The notes: generated by a model from the sequence alone, not told the origin. A stretch of 64,000 nt of DNA from Alloalcanivorax dieselolei B5 (GCF_000300005.1 NC_018691.1:2294001-2358000), one strand, 5' to 3'; positions 35,247 to 44,297 are shown, counted from the first letter of the stretch. Numbers and translations are program-made.

Positions 35247-37382
35247 TCAATCGAAACTCAGCTGTACTTTCCCGTCCGTCAGTGTCGCCTTCGCATCGTA
35301 CTTCTTCCCCGTTTTCTTTGAGGTCAGCCCTATAAGATGCACGGTCTTGCCGGCCAGGAGTCCGGCGGCCTGGTTGACCGTCAGCTTTTTTCCGAACGTG
35401 GTCTTCCAGACCGTGTTACCGCAGGCGTTGCAGCGCCAGCTCTTGGCGGTCTCGGTGGCAGACCCACCACACTGGCAGGGCAGTGCGTTGTCCTTCACGG
35501 TGGCTGCCAGGGCGGACAGGGTTTGCCCCTTGGCGTGCGTCACCACGGTGTTGAGCCAGTCCAATTGACGGCGCATGAACTCGTCCAGTGTGCCGGTACC
35601 GGTGGCGATGTCTTCCAGGGCCTGCTCCCAGGCGGCGGTGGTATCGGGGTTGGTGATGGCACTGGGCAACGCATCGATCAGCTGACGCCCCTGCTCGGTG
35701 GACACCAGATGACCCCGTTTTTTTTCGATGAAACCCCGCTTTTTCAGGGTCGCAATGATGTTGGCCCGGGTGGCGCCGGTGCCGAGTCCCGCAGTGTCAC
35801 GCAGCACCGCACGCAGCTTGGGATCGGTCACCATCTTGGCGATGTTCTTCATGGCGGCGATCAGAGTGCCGTCGGTGTAACGGGCCGGCGGTGTGGTCAT
35901 CTTTCGATCACAGTCCACGGACTGGATGGCGCAGGACGTGCCTTCCGGTAGCGCGGGGACCGTCCCCTGGTCGCCACTGCCGTCTTGTTGATCGTCGCCG
36001 TCCTGCGGCGTCGATTTTGAGGAGGGAAACAACCGGGTCCAACCCGGCTCGACGGTGGCCTTTCCTTTGGCCAGGAAAGGATGGCCTTGAACAGACAGGG
36101 TCAGCGTTGTCGCATCGTACTGATGGTCCGGGAGGAACTGGATCAGATAATGCCGTCGAATAAGGCCATACACCTGCCGCTCCGTTGTGGAGAGACGGGT
36201 CAAGTCGGCGGATTCGGCAGTGGGAATAATGCCGTGGTGCGAGGCTTTTTCCACCTCGGTGTCGTTCCAGGTTTTGGTCCGCCGGCTCATATCCAGCATC
36301 GACTGTATCGAGGTCAGCTCCGGTTCCATGGCAAGGACCGCGCGCAGCACATCAGGCGCCTCGCCGTGCATGCTAGTGGGCAGATGCCGGCACTCGGTTC
36401 GCGGATAGCTCGTTATTTTATGGGTCTCATACAGCGCTTGAGCCGCCTCCAACACCTGATTGCCCGACAGATCAAACCGCTTCCCGGCTTCCTGCTGCAG
36501 GCTGTTCAGATCGAAGGGCAGCGGCGGCGGTGCCGCCTTGCGTTCCTTCTTGCTATCCGTGACGTGAGCCTGTGCACCCGTAACAGAACACTGCTGCGCC
36601 ACGGTGCGGGCCACGGTCTCATTGATGCAGCGGCCCTGGCTGTCGCAGTGCTCTGCCGCTGGTTGCCAATGGGCTCGAAATGCCGGTGCCGCGGCACCCT
36701 GCGCCGACAAAGTGCTGGTGATCGTCCAATAGGGAGAGGGCTTGAACGCCTCAATGGCTCGGTCCCGATCGACCACCAACCGTAGCGTCGGTGTCTGGAC
36801 CCGACCCACGGACAACACACCCTGGTAACCGGCGTTTCGTCCGAGGACAGTGTAGGCTCGGGTCAGGTTCATGCCCACCAGCCAATCAGCCCGGGCGCGG
36901 GCCATCCCGGCCAGATACAACGGGTACGTCTGCTTTCCATCTCGCAATTGAGATAGCGCTTTGCGGATGCTGGCGTCGTTCAGTGCGGACAACCACAAGC
37001 GCTGCACGGGGCCTCGGTAGCCACACAGCGCCATCACTTCCCGGGCGATCACTTCGCCTTCACGATCCGCGTCGGTGGCGATCACCAGGCGCGAAGCGCT
37101 CCCCAGCCACTTTTTTATGACGGTGAACTGGCGTTGGGCACTGGGCTTCACCACCAGGCGCCATTGCTCTGGAATGATGGGTAACGTGTCCAGGGCCCAG
37201 GATTTCAAGGCCGGGTCATAGGCCTCCGGCGGCGGCATCTCCAAAAGATGGCCAAAACACCAGGTCACGACCACTTCTTCCGACTGGGTGCTTCGGCAGC
37301 CATTGCCCTTGCGGGTGGCGCCAAGCACCCGAGCGATGTCCTGACCTTGTGAAGGCTTTTCGCAGAGATAGATCGTGGTCAT
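35247..37382 (-). CDS. topB: DNA topoisomerase III (type IA) of the ICE
   Basis: 711 residues. TOPRIM domain with IYLCEKPSQGQDIA and ATDADREGE (about residue 105), LSVGRVQTPTLRLVVDRD (about 190), and the catalytic tyrosine in KITSYPRTECRHL (about 335). The C-terminal zinc ribbon ALPCQCGG ... WRCNACGN is intact. The enzyme relaxes or decatenates single-strand-containing DNA and is a constant member of the PFGI backbone next to SSB, probably serving replication or transfer of the excised element. Confidence 0.93.
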   Translation of the reverse strand: MTTIYLCEKPSQGQDIARVLGATRKGNGCRSTQSEEVVVTWCFGHLLEMPPPEAYDPALKSWALDTLPIIPEQWRLVVKPSAQRQFTVIKKWLGSASRLVIATDADREGEVIAREVMALCGYRGPVQRLWLSALNDASIRKALSQLRDGKQTYPLYLAGMARARADWLVGMNLTRAYTVLGRNAGYQGVLSVGRVQTPTLRLVVDRDRAIEAFKPSPYWTITSTLSAQGAAAPAFRAHWQPAAEHCDSQGRCINETVARTVAQQCSVTGAQAHVTDSKKERKAAPPPLPFDLNSLQQEAGKRFDLSGNQVLEAAQALYETHKITSYPRTECRHLPTSMHGEAPDVLRAVLAMEPELTSIQSMLDMSRRTKTWNDTEVEKASHHGIIPTAESADLTRLSTTERQVYGLIRRHYLIQFLPDHQYDATTLTLSVQGHPFLAKGKATVEPGWTRLFPSSKSTPQDGDDQQDGSGDQGTVPALPEGTSCAIQSVDCDRKMTTPPARYTDGTLIAAMKNIAKMVTDPKLRAVLRDTAGLGTGATRANIIATLKKRGFIEKKRGHLVSTEQGRQLIDALPSAITNPDTTAAWEQALEDIATGTGTLDEFMRRQLDWLNTVVTHAKGQTLSALAATVKDNALPCQCGGSATETAKSWRCNACGNTVWKTTFGKKLTVNQAAGLLAGKTVHLIGLTSKKTGKKYDAKATLTDGKVQLSFD

Positions 37383-37737
37383 GCGACTCTCCTAAACAGC
37401 GAAAAATAAAAATGGATACCCCGGTAAAAAAAGACACCGGCCATGTTGGGGGGGGAGGGAGGCCGGTGCCGAAGGGTTAATCGTTGCAATCGAGACCATC
37501 ATGAAGAAAGAGGGGAGCCCGGAGGCGGTCTCCCCTGGCAGATCACAGCCCCTGTGCTCTGCGTTTGGGCGAGTCCAGATCCGATTAAAGGAATCTGAAA
37601 CCCACCCGAGGTGCGGGTGCCTGCTCTGCCTGCCAGTACGCCCCCGAATGCTGGGCCGGTTTTACCCCACCGCTGGCTGGGGGATAGTGCTCGGTGGATA
37701 CCGGGAGACGCCCAAGACGCCAAAGACATCAAAAGGG
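37383..37737. other. Spacer between ssb and topB
   Basis: 355 bases without a convincing gene. It contains the terminator-like hairpin listed below and, near topB, a C-run on the minus strand. This suggests that topB has its own promoter here. Confidence 0.4.
37503..37535 (-). terminator. Possible terminator after ssb
   Basis: GGGGAG (37512-37517) and CTCCCC (37530-37535) form a stem with a GC-rich loop. On the minus strand it is followed by TCTTTCTTC. It lies 200 bases after the ssb stop. Confidence 0.45.
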
Positions 37738-38184
37738 TCAGAACGCCTCGGTACCCGTGTCATCAAAAGAGGATTGGGGATTCTCGTGCTCACGCTCCGC
37801 CGGCGCGCCTTGTCCTGCGGAGGCTTTCGGCCGTAGCGTGACGCTTTCCAGGCGGGCGAGTTCAAGCGTCACATTACGTGCGTTGACTTCCTGAGACGTC
37901 ATCGCCTCGCCGTCTTTTTCCCATGGCCGCTCCAGTAGTGTCCCCTCCACGCGAACGCGCATACCCTTACGCAGAACGCGAGCCACGTGTTCAGCCCGGT
38001 TGTCCCAAACGGATATGGTTAGCCAGCAGCCGCCTTTGTCCACAAAACCACCGTTGCCATCGGGAACGGAGTGATCGAAGAAGACGCGCATACTGGCGAC
38101 CTTACGGTCCTCGCCGTTGACTTCGACGGTACGCAGTTCCGGGGCGGAACCGAGATTGCCTGAGCCGGTGATCCTGAGTGCCAT
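37738..38184 (-). CDS. ssb: Single-stranded DNA-binding protein of the ICE
   Basis: 148 residues with an OB-fold: ALRITGSGNLGSAPELRTVE, MRVFFDHSVPDGNGGFVDKG, CWLTISVWDNRAEHVARVL and KGMRVRVEGTLLERPW. The C-terminal tail is acidic and ends DDTGTEAF rather than the chromosomal DDDIPF tip. It would protect transferred or replicating single strands. Neighbour of topB, as in related elements. Confidence 0.9.
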   Translation of the reverse strand: MALRITGSGNLGSAPELRTVEVNGEDRKVASMRVFFDHSVPDGNGGFVDKGGCWLTISVWDNRAEHVARVLRKGMRVRVEGTLLERPWEKDGEAMTSQEVNARNVTLELARLESVTLRPKASAGQGAPAEREHENPQSSFDDTGTEAF

Positions 38185-38720
38185 ACCGATTTCCCCAGTG
38201 ATGAGCGGTTGAACAGGGTGGCCGTGTTGACGGCGCGTTGACGATCAGACTGGAAGAAAGGGCCGTGACGCTCAATGCGTAAACCGCACCGCAGTCAGTG
38301 GAATTTTCATTGAGATATCCCAGAGCAATCGCTCACGAACCCCAGGAGGGGGCTTCGGTCTGGCGATGCGCTTTCCGCCGCCGGCGTTTGGTTTCGGGAA
38401 TGCGACACTGCCAAGCCCCGTTCTTGGAGTTGCAGGCACGGCCCGATGGAACCGCGGTGCGGCTTCGCACCGGTTGGGGATGACCGTGACAGAAGTCGTC
38501 TTGACACACTTGGTGTTGTCGACAGAATGGCTGGTGTCACGGTGGGTGGCCCGTGGTGGGATACGTTGGCGCGGACGATGACAGGTCCGGTGTGAGGCTG
38601 GTGTTCCCTGAATCGTGCTGTCCCTGGCGTCTCGAACATGCTGGCTCTATCTGATTCTACGACGGGGCGCCTGACCCACCCACCGTGACACTCCCGTGTT
38701 GCTCTGACATCCCGTCCCGA
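38185..38720. other. Intergenic stretch, no gene assigned
   Basis: About 535 bases. A 110-codon minus-strand frame (38307-38639) exists but has no ribosome site, an unlikely composition (Ser/Pro/Arg-rich) and no motif. No RNA family or clear repeat was seen. Confidence 0.4.
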
Positions 38721-39254
38721 TTAAGAGGCGGGTGCCAGACACAGACCGCGTTCCCCCAGGATGTTGGCCGATGCGCGTTCGGTCAGGTCTTCCAGCGTCA
38801 GGGTCTCAATGTTGGCGGACTCGGTGCGACCGTCCAGGGCGGTTAAGCTGAACGCTTTCATCCATAGATGACCTTCCTTCCCAGCATGCGGTTCCAACGT
38901 CATCACCACGAGCAACTGAGGTTGATACCCAGTCCAGCCGTGCGCTTCGTCTTTATCAAACTCGAACACGAGCTGGTCACCATCGAGCTTACCCGGCGCG
39001 GAAACGGGAAACTCGCCAAAGGCGTTGGAGCGCAAGCGAGCAACGTAGGACGGGTTACGCTTTTCGGGGTCATCGACGCGGATGTCCAAGTGCATATCCA
39101 GCGCCGCGGGCAAGCCACTGCCGGGCATGCACTGATCGCCCAGGGTACCGATGTATTGACCCTCGAAGTGCGGTGGATCGCTGCACCCCGATAGCAGAAC
39201 CGATGAAATCAAAAGAGTCATAAGGCAAAGCTGCTGTCTGGCTGAAAAGGTCAT
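38721..39254 (-). CDS. Predicted lipoprotein, unknown
   Basis: 177 residues. Signal with lipobox VLLSGCSD at about residue 24. The mature part is beta-rich (FEGQYIGTLGDQCMPG, LDMHLDIRVDDP, DGDQLVFEFDKDEAHGWTG), suggesting a small barrel. AGGTG ribosome site. It lies between ssb and the DUF3158-position gene and is not part of the usual backbone, so it may be an addition, for example for exclusion. Function unknown. Confidence 0.7.
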   Translation of the reverse strand: MTFSARQQLCLMTLLISSVLLSGCSDPPHFEGQYIGTLGDQCMPGSGLPAALDMHLDIRVDDPEKRNPSYVARLRSNAFGEFPVSAPGKLDGDQLVFEFDKDEAHGWTGYQPQLLVVMTLEPHAGKEGHLWMKAFSLTALDGRTESANIETLTLEDLTERASANILGERGLCLAPAS

Positions 39255-39301
39255 GTATCACCTGTGTGTCACGTGGAACAAAAAAGTGAATTGATGGCGC
39301 A

Positions 39302-39748
39302 CTATCCATATCCGCGCTCTTTACCCTGTTTACTCATCGCGCCAATGGCACTGACGTTGGCGAGCCAGTCCTGCAACCGCTGGCGCTCGTAATGGCGCAG
39401 TGACAACGTCAGGTTGAGATCCAATCGTTGGCGCTCGAACTTCAGATAGTGGGGACGGGCGGATTCGGGCAGGAGCCGTAGCAGGAGTGCACCGCCTTCG
39501 CTGGCGAGGTTGACCGGATGATTGAGCCCGGCGGGAATGTCCTGGCCGCGCCAGTGCCGATGACTGGACCGGCGCCACCGGTACAACGTCATAGTGCGAT
39601 TGGGGTATCGCACCAGGTAGAAGGGAGACCGGGGAAACCGCTGCCGAAACGCTTGGCACAGATTTTTGCCGTCCTGCTCCGCCCGGGCGATCTGCTGCTC
39701 CAGCTCTGCCAATCGAGCCCGGACCTGATGAACGCGGTATGCCGTCAT
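39302..39748 (-). CDS. DUF3158-position ICE protein
   Basis: 148 residues, start at 39748; the frame continues upstream to 39988 but that part is repeat-bearing spacer. A coiled N-terminus (VRARLAELEQQIARAEQDG) is followed by basic strands (NRTMTLYRWRRSSHRHWRG) and a helical end (RLLPESARPHYLKFERQRLD). In related ICEs DUF3158 proteins sit exactly here, between PFL_4669 and ssb; assignment is by position and general likeness. Confidence 0.6.
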   Translation of the reverse strand: MTAYRVHQVRARLAELEQQIARAEQDGKNLCQAFRQRFPRSPFYLVRYPNRTMTLYRWRRSSHRHWRGQDIPAGLNHPVNLASEGGALLLRLLPESARPHYLKFERQRLDLNLTLSLRHYERQRLQDWLANVSAIGAMSKQGKERGYG

Positions 39749-39780
39749 AATCGATAGATGCCTTGTCAGCCCTCTTACCC

Positions 39781-39801
39781 TTAAAGGGTTAAACCCTTTA
39801 A
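39781..39801. promoter_or_regulatory. Inverted repeat upstream of the DUF3158-position gene
   Basis: TTAAAGGG (39781-39788), TTAAA, CCCTTTAA (39794-39801), overlapped on the left by CCCTTAAAGGG. It lies 33 bases upstream of the start codon at 39748, between it and PFL_4669, and may be an operator or attenuating hairpin. Confidence 0.45.
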
Positions 39802-39882
39802 AGGGGAGTTTGTCAGAAAATGGGGGACCTGCGTTGTCAGAAGTATCCGAGGGTGTGTTGTCAGATAACAGTGGGTAACTGC

Positions 39883-39965
39883 GCCAGCCGATGGCTCTGT
39901 CCGCCGCCGAAGTGATTACAGTGTAATCACCGGAAGGAGGCCAGCCGATGGCTCTGTCCGCCGCC
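39883..39965. repeat. 26-base direct repeat flanking a perfect palindrome
   Basis: GCCAGCCGATGGCTCTGTCC followed by GCCGCC occurs at 39883-39908 and again at 39940-39965, 57 bases apart. Between the copies lies GTGATTAC-AGT-GTAATCAC (39912-39930), a perfect 8+8 inverted repeat. The block sits in the short gap after PFL_4669. Confidence 0.75.
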
Positions 39966-39988
39966 ATGACACACAACGGCTGTTCCAA

Positions 39989-40813
39989 TCAATCCTGCTC
40001 ACTGCCGTCCGGCTTTTCTGCCGCAGCGGCCGCAGTGTCTTTATCTTCAGGGTCGGCGTTCTCTGGCGCAGTCTCAGGGTGATCGGTCTGGACCCGCAGA
40101 GGCGGCGCATGGGCCGCCCGCAGCTCGCCGCTGAGAATCTCATCAGGCAGCTCGCCCATCAATTCGATGGCACGCTGACCTTTCTGTGTGGCCTGGCGCA
40201 CATCATCTCGGGTGACGGCCAAATGCCGGTACCCCTGAATGGTGGCAAACAACCGTCGGACACCCCGGCCCGACTCCTCCAGGTGGCGCTCGAAGGTCTC
40301 GCGATCCAGTAGCCCGACGAAGCGGCCCGTCATGATGGCCAGCACCAGCTCGTCCAGATCAGCGAGAAGATAGGCGCCTTGGTAGGCATACGGCGTTCCG
40401 AACGTCAGTTCGACGACGGCCGGCTCCAGGGAATGGGCAAGGGTGATATCCATGGCGGGCGCCCCCTCCAGGAACCGATCGATATGCTGGCGCAACCTCT
40501 GGATCTGCTCACGCACGGCATCAGTTTCCTGCTCCACACGGAGCAGCCACCAGTCGGCATAGGGGTCATCGTTTCCTGCAGCGGTCCATAACTGTCGTGT
40601 CATAGCGGCGTAGCGGTACAGGCCAACGATGGCGGGCGTGCCACTGACAGGATCCGCGCGTCGGCCGTGAATCAACCGCTGCGCCACCCGAGTCTGAATG
40701 GTCATACGGACGCTGTTGGTCAGTCGCCCGGGTTCGATGGGGCTACCGCCAGAGGAAGGGCTTGAGGTAGGGGAGGTATGAGAGGTGTCGTTGGACGTGG
40801 GATTATCGGCCAT
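39989..40813 (-). CDS. ICE protein, PFL_4669 family (TIGR03761)
   Basis: 274 residues, start at ATG 40813. After a Ser/Thr/Pro-rich N-terminus comes MTIQTRVAQRLIHGRRADPV, PAIVGLYRYAAMTRQLW, DDPYADWWLLRVEQETD and ELTFGTPYAYQGAYLLADLD, all family marks. The C-terminal tail is acidic. Cytoplasmic, constant neighbour of the SSB/topoisomerase genes; role unknown. Confidence 0.9.
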   Translation of the reverse strand: MADNPTSNDTSHTSPTSSPSSGGSPIEPGRLTNSVRMTIQTRVAQRLIHGRRADPVSGTPAIVGLYRYAAMTRQLWTAAGNDDPYADWWLLRVEQETDAVREQIQRLRQHIDRFLEGAPAMDITLAHSLEPAVVELTFGTPYAYQGAYLLADLDELVLAIMTGRFVGLLDRETFERHLEESGRGVRRLFATIQGYRHLAVTRDDVRQATQKGQRAIELMGELPDEILSGELRAAHAPPLRVQTDHPETAPENADPEDKDTAAAAAEKPDGSEQD

Positions 40814-40953
40814 GGCGTCGCTCACTCGGTCTATCACAGTGTTGTCAGACGCCACTGTAAAGATTCGATAGAAGGAAAGACGCCGATAATCGGCGCTCTG
40901 ATCGATTCTATTTTCCGTGCCGGGCGATTGACGTCCATGTTTGCTCTAACCGG

Positions 40954-41193
40954 TTATGTTCTACCTTTTCCGAACAGTACGATGAGAATGATGATCGCGG
41001 CGAAAAGGGAGAACACGTTGGGCCAGATCACTTGGCATAGGATCCCGGCGATGACCGGCAAGCCTACAATCCATGTCTCAGGGGCTCGCCACCAACCCGA
41101 GACAGCGGCCTTGGTGATGACAAGTGCGAGCATCATGGACATGGCAATGGTGATTGATAAGGTCGTGTCCAGAGTCATCTCTCTGGTGCTCAT
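40954..41193 (-). CDS. Small three-span membrane protein
   Basis: 79 residues from ATG 41193: SITIAMSMMLALVITKAAVS, then WIVGLPVIAGILCQVIW, then a third span ending VLFGKGRT. The start lies 2 bases after the stop of the frameshifted upstream gene, so the two were made to be translated together. No family recognised. Confidence 0.6.
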   Translation of the reverse strand: MSTREMTLDTTLSITIAMSMMLALVITKAAVSGWWRAPETWIVGLPVIAGILCQVIWPNVFSLFAAIIILIVLFGKGRT

Positions 41194-41195
41194 TC

Positions 41196-41581
41196 TTAAG
41201 AAAACCAGTCCGACGACTGTGCATTCAGGGGACAGGTGCGGCACTCGATATGGTCACAGTGGAACGTATCACAGGCGATCTGCACAAACCGAAAGATCGA
41301 ACAGAGTGTCGGGAACTCACACACATAGACAGGATCGTTCGGCGACTCAGACTCTTGGGATAGCCGCTTAAGATCACGAAGGGATTGGTATACATGGCCC
41401 AGATGCCGTCGCTGAGCAAAGCGCCGGATTCGATGATCCCAGATACGCTGGACATCCATCCCACAAACCCAATGAGGAGGCCAATCAGCAAAAGCCCTCG
41501 TGTCTCCGATCCCGCCAATGCCCGCCTGAAACACGCGGGTCGGTCACTGAGTATCCGATGTGACCGTTTTTTAAGTTTCAT
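41196..41581 (-). pseudogene. Frameshifted membrane-anchored protein gene
   Basis: The N-terminal frame (ATG 41581 after GGAGGGAGGG) gives a basic head, a membrane span (GLLLIGLLIGFVGWMSSVSG) and GALLSDGIW. The C-terminal frame gives HVYQSLRDLKRLSQESESPN and a Cys-rich end CDTFHCDHIECRTCPL, stopping at 41196 directly before the next gene. The frames join if one base is restored in the G/C run at 41396-41400, reading GIWGHVYQS. The intact product would be about 128 residues. Either a real mutation, a sequencing error or a programmed shift. Confidence 0.65.
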
Positions 41582-41800
41582 CACAAGAGCCCTCCCTCCG
41601 AAATGTGTTGTCAGCGAGGACCTTAACCAGTGTGACGTGATGGGCTACCTAAAATAGGAGAGACGCGGTGTGGTGTTTTCCATTTGCCTGTCGCGATCAG
41701 AAGGCCAACGATGATAGGACGCTTAAGCCATGACTCGATATGACGACGCAGCGCCATCTCATTTTTTGGAGGTGCTTTGGTTGTGAAGTAGGAGGGTGCC

Positions 41801-42085
41801 ATGAATCATCGTCAACAGGCCATCGCAAAGACCATCACGACTTTGTTGGCGCTTATGGAGCAGACACGGCCGATGCAGGCTCTACACGCCTCCTTAGAAC
41901 AGAAGATCAATGCGGAAACGGTGGTGACCTATGTGGGCCAAATGTATTTGTACGACGTGGACGGGGAAGAGTACGCTGTTCGTTTGGAGGAACTCGAAGC
42001 CGATCCGATTTCAGCAGAAGAAATCGGCCAGGTAGCTCAGGCGCATTTCTCCAAAGAGATTTGGTCAAAGATATTGGGCGGCTAG
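41801..42085 (+). CDS. Small acidic soluble protein, unknown
   Basis: 94 residues, AGGAGGG ribosome site. Helical start (QQAIAKTITTLLALMEQTRP), a short beta part (VVTYVGQMYLYDVDGEEYAV) and an acidic C-terminus. Its last 21 bases overlap the end of the convergent gene at 42065. No family recognised. Confidence 0.6.
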   Translation: MNHRQQAIAKTITTLLALMEQTRPMQALHASLEQKINAETVVTYVGQMYLYDVDGEEYAVRLEELEADPISAEEIGQVAQAHFSKEIWSKILGG

Positions 42086-42934
42086 CTCCTGTATCTGTGA
42101 TCTCTTACCGCAGGTATTGATGAACTTTGCTTGGTCAAAGCTCACTTTCTTCTCAAGTAAGGTTGTATAGAAATCATGGCCTTGAGAGGGATCTCTTTCG
42201 ACTATGTGCATTTTGATGTTCTCCTCGCTTCCCGAAACCGTATGATTGCTGAAAAAAAGGCGCAATGACTTTCCAGAGTTTCTGGACCTTGTTATTGAGC
42301 TATAACGCTCAATGTTGATCCTGAAGTCCGTGCTATTGTCGATGCATTGGCGAATCTCCTGATTCAGTTTGCTTTTCGTAACTAAGCGGCATCCATACAA
42401 GTCAATAGCCTCGCTAAAATACAGAAAGGCGTAGGGAGTGTTGTTCGTGCTGACGGACTCGTACTCCCAGGCCTTATCGGCCGCAAAATTGCGAACAATA
42501 TGTTGACGGGCCGTTTTATTGAAGCGAATTCCTGTACATTCCTCCATAGTGGAGAAGATGATGTCCAGGTGCTGCTTTATAAATTCAAGGAGATGGCGGG
42601 CGCCAGCCGATCCAGGGGCTCTCCTTTTGCCCTTATCAATCCTCAGTGGGTTTTTCAGGGGACAATTTTCGTATGCGTGCTGGGAGTAGTTTGCCAGCCC
42701 CTCCACGTTATATTGTACGTGTTTCCCATAAAGGACCTCGGTTTCAGTTTGGGGGATAATATAGTTGATAAGCATGATGGGGCCTTGACACTTAGGGCAC
42801 AGTGCGTATCTGGCTTTCCGCTGTGCTCCTTTCTGACGTACGTATCTCTGGTCTCGCCCTGTCTTGCGAATATAATTGTCTTCAGTCAACTCGATTGCCC
42901 AAGTTGGGTTGTCGATCGTGCTGAACACATTCAT
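42065..42934 (-). CDS. Unknown protein with possible zinc ribbon, AT-richer than surroundings
   Basis: 289 residues, start at ATG 42934 after GAGGGA. N-terminal YALCPKCQGPIMLINYIIPQ followed by HAYENCPLKN could bind zinc; the body is mixed alpha/beta with many Asn, Ser and Ile. AT-rich codon use sets it apart from the ICE backbone and indicates recent acquisition. No family or catalytic motif recognised. It lies between VapBC and the small plus-strand gene, a cargo slot. Confidence 0.65.
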   Translation of the reverse strand: MNVFSTIDNPTWAIELTEDNYIRKTGRDQRYVRQKGAQRKARYALCPKCQGPIMLINYIIPQTETEVLYGKHVQYNVEGLANYSQHAYENCPLKNPLRIDKGKRRAPGSAGARHLLEFIKQHLDIIFSTMEECTGIRFNKTARQHIVRNFAADKAWEYESVSTNNTPYAFLYFSEAIDLYGCRLVTKSKLNQEIRQCIDNSTDFRINIERYSSITRSRNSGKSLRLFFSNHTVSGSEENIKMHIVERDPSQGHDFYTTLLEKKVSFDQAKFINTCGKRSQIQELAAQYL

Positions 42935-43000
42935 TGCCAATCCCTCTTTTGAAGGCCGTGATTAGATCCGTTCTTGAAATAGAGTGCCGCCTTGGGGTGT

Positions 43001-43396
43001 TCAAAGCAGGCGAGTGGCGTGTCCTTGTTTTTTCAGCAGGGAGACGGCTTTCTTGTCGAACGAGACGAAGGTGTCGGCACCGAGCCAGGCCCCATCGTAG
43101 GCGATGACGCCGTCCGCGAAGTCACCGCCGACTTCCAGCAGGGCAAGACCCGCCTCGGCCGCTGGCCGGTTAACAACGATGTTCTTTGTGTTCAGGAGCA
43201 GACGGATCGCTTCGGCGATATCCGCACGATCCACCTTGTAGCCGCGATGCAGGACCCAAACCAGCTCACACAAGGTTTGCAGGCTGACCGCCACCATGTC
43301 GGCCTGTTCCAAGACGTGAACAGCACGGGCAGCCTGGGCCTTATCGTCATTCACGACGGCGCGGAGCAGAATATTGGTGTCAGCGGTGATTTTCAT
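43001..43396 (-). CDS. vapC: VapC-type PIN-domain toxin
   Basis: 131 residues. The four PIN acidic positions are visible: D6 (ITADTNILLR), E in LQTLCELVWVL, D in FADGVIAYDG and D in FVSFDKKA. PIN toxins are Mg-dependent ribonucleases that stop translation when the antitoxin is lost. The start overlaps the antitoxin stop by 4 bases. In an ICE this pair probably stabilises maintenance. Confidence 0.88.
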   Translation of the reverse strand: MKITADTNILLRAVVNDDKAQAARAVHVLEQADMVAVSLQTLCELVWVLHRGYKVDRADIAEAIRLLLNTKNIVVNRPAAEAGLALLEVGGDFADGVIAYDGAWLGADTFVSFDKKAVSLLKKQGHATRLL

Positions 43397-43659
43397 TGCC
43401 CGTCGACTCCCGCTTCCGCGCCCGCATCGGCGATCACTTCGTTGATGTCCTCAATGCTCAGTTGGGCGCCGTTGGTTTTGTCTTCGAGCACGCCGCGCAG
43501 CGCTCGGAATGAGCCCTTGGGCCGAGCGGCCCGCAGCGTAGCGCGCCCATCCGGTAGTAAGTCCAGCTCGATCTTTTCGCCAGGCTTGATCCCTAGATGC
43601 TGAAGGATCTCTTTCCGAAAGGTCACTTGGCCCTTAACGGTTACGGTGAGTGTGCTCAT
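43393..43659 (-). CDS. vapB: VapB-type antitoxin, AbrB/SpoVT fold
   Basis: 88 residues. N-terminal swapped-hairpin DNA-binding domain LTVTVKGQVTFRKEILQHLG, then IKPGEKIELDLLPDG, and a C-terminal toxin-binding tail (LSIEDINEVIADAG). Expected to neutralise the PIN toxin encoded downstream and to repress the pair's promoter. Confidence 0.87.
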   Translation of the reverse strand: MSTLTVTVKGQVTFRKEILQHLGIKPGEKIELDLLPDGRATLRAARPKGSFRALRGVLEDKTNGAQLSIEDINEVIADAGAEAGVDGQ

Positions 43660-44297
43660 GGTTCAACTCCTGTCTGGATGCTCCTTAATGGTAATGTTGA
43701 ATTGCATTACCTTCAAGGCCCTTGAAGGCCGTCCAGACCTAACCCTGTAAATCCCTCTGTACTCGGAAGAACCCTATGCCGCGTAGCGGCATGACAGGCG
43801 GCACACCGATCGCCTGATCAAGGCGGGTACGGCGGGCCGCCGGCGCCTCGGCCCTGGCGGTGATGAGTATCTCGATCTCTTGCCCTCCCGCGTTGTATAG
43901 AACCCAATGCTATAAGAGCACGGTGGACAGGACCGGAACCTGGCACTCCACACTGTATAGCTGGTGTTGTCAGTGCGTAGCACTGACTCATAAAAAAGCG
44001 CTTTTCCCAGATGGAGCCCTTTGGGCGACAGCGGGGCTTTCTCCAGGCAGCTCTGCTGCCTAGAGAAGTCTTTAAAGGAGGGTATTAATGTCCGTCATTT
44101 AAGCCAGAACCCTCCCGACAATTAAGTACCGATACCCAGAGTGTTATCCACAGAATTAGGGATTAGCGCTCATCGTTTGGAGAAGGAGGGCTGGATTGGC
44201 CAGCAAGAACACACAGCTGTTAGGTGGAAGTGCTGCCAAATCCTAGGAATGAACGGGCTGGAAGGGGTACGCGGGAACCAAAAAGGCAATAGGGTAC
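43660..44297. other. Candidate replication origin region downstream of rep
   Basis: About 640 bases with no convincing gene but several palindromes: TGCCGC-GTA-GCGGCA (43777-43791), GTCAGTGC-GTA-GCACTGAC (43969-43987) and AGGCAG-CTCTG-CTGCCT (44045-44061), plus a perfect DnaA box at 44144. In RepA-type plasmids the origin lies directly downstream of rep, as this region does. Origin function is inferred. A short plus-strand frame around 43790-43900 may be a gene remnant. Confidence 0.45.
44144..44152 (+). other. DnaA box
   Basis: TTATCCACA, an exact match to the high-affinity DnaA-binding consensus, lies 146 bases downstream of the rep stop codon. Host DnaA binding is expected at oriR of IncFII-like replicons. 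Confidence 0.55.

Noticed and set aside
38307-38639. 110-codon minus-strand frame
   Set aside because: No ribosome site, Ser/Pro/Arg-rich composition, no motif.
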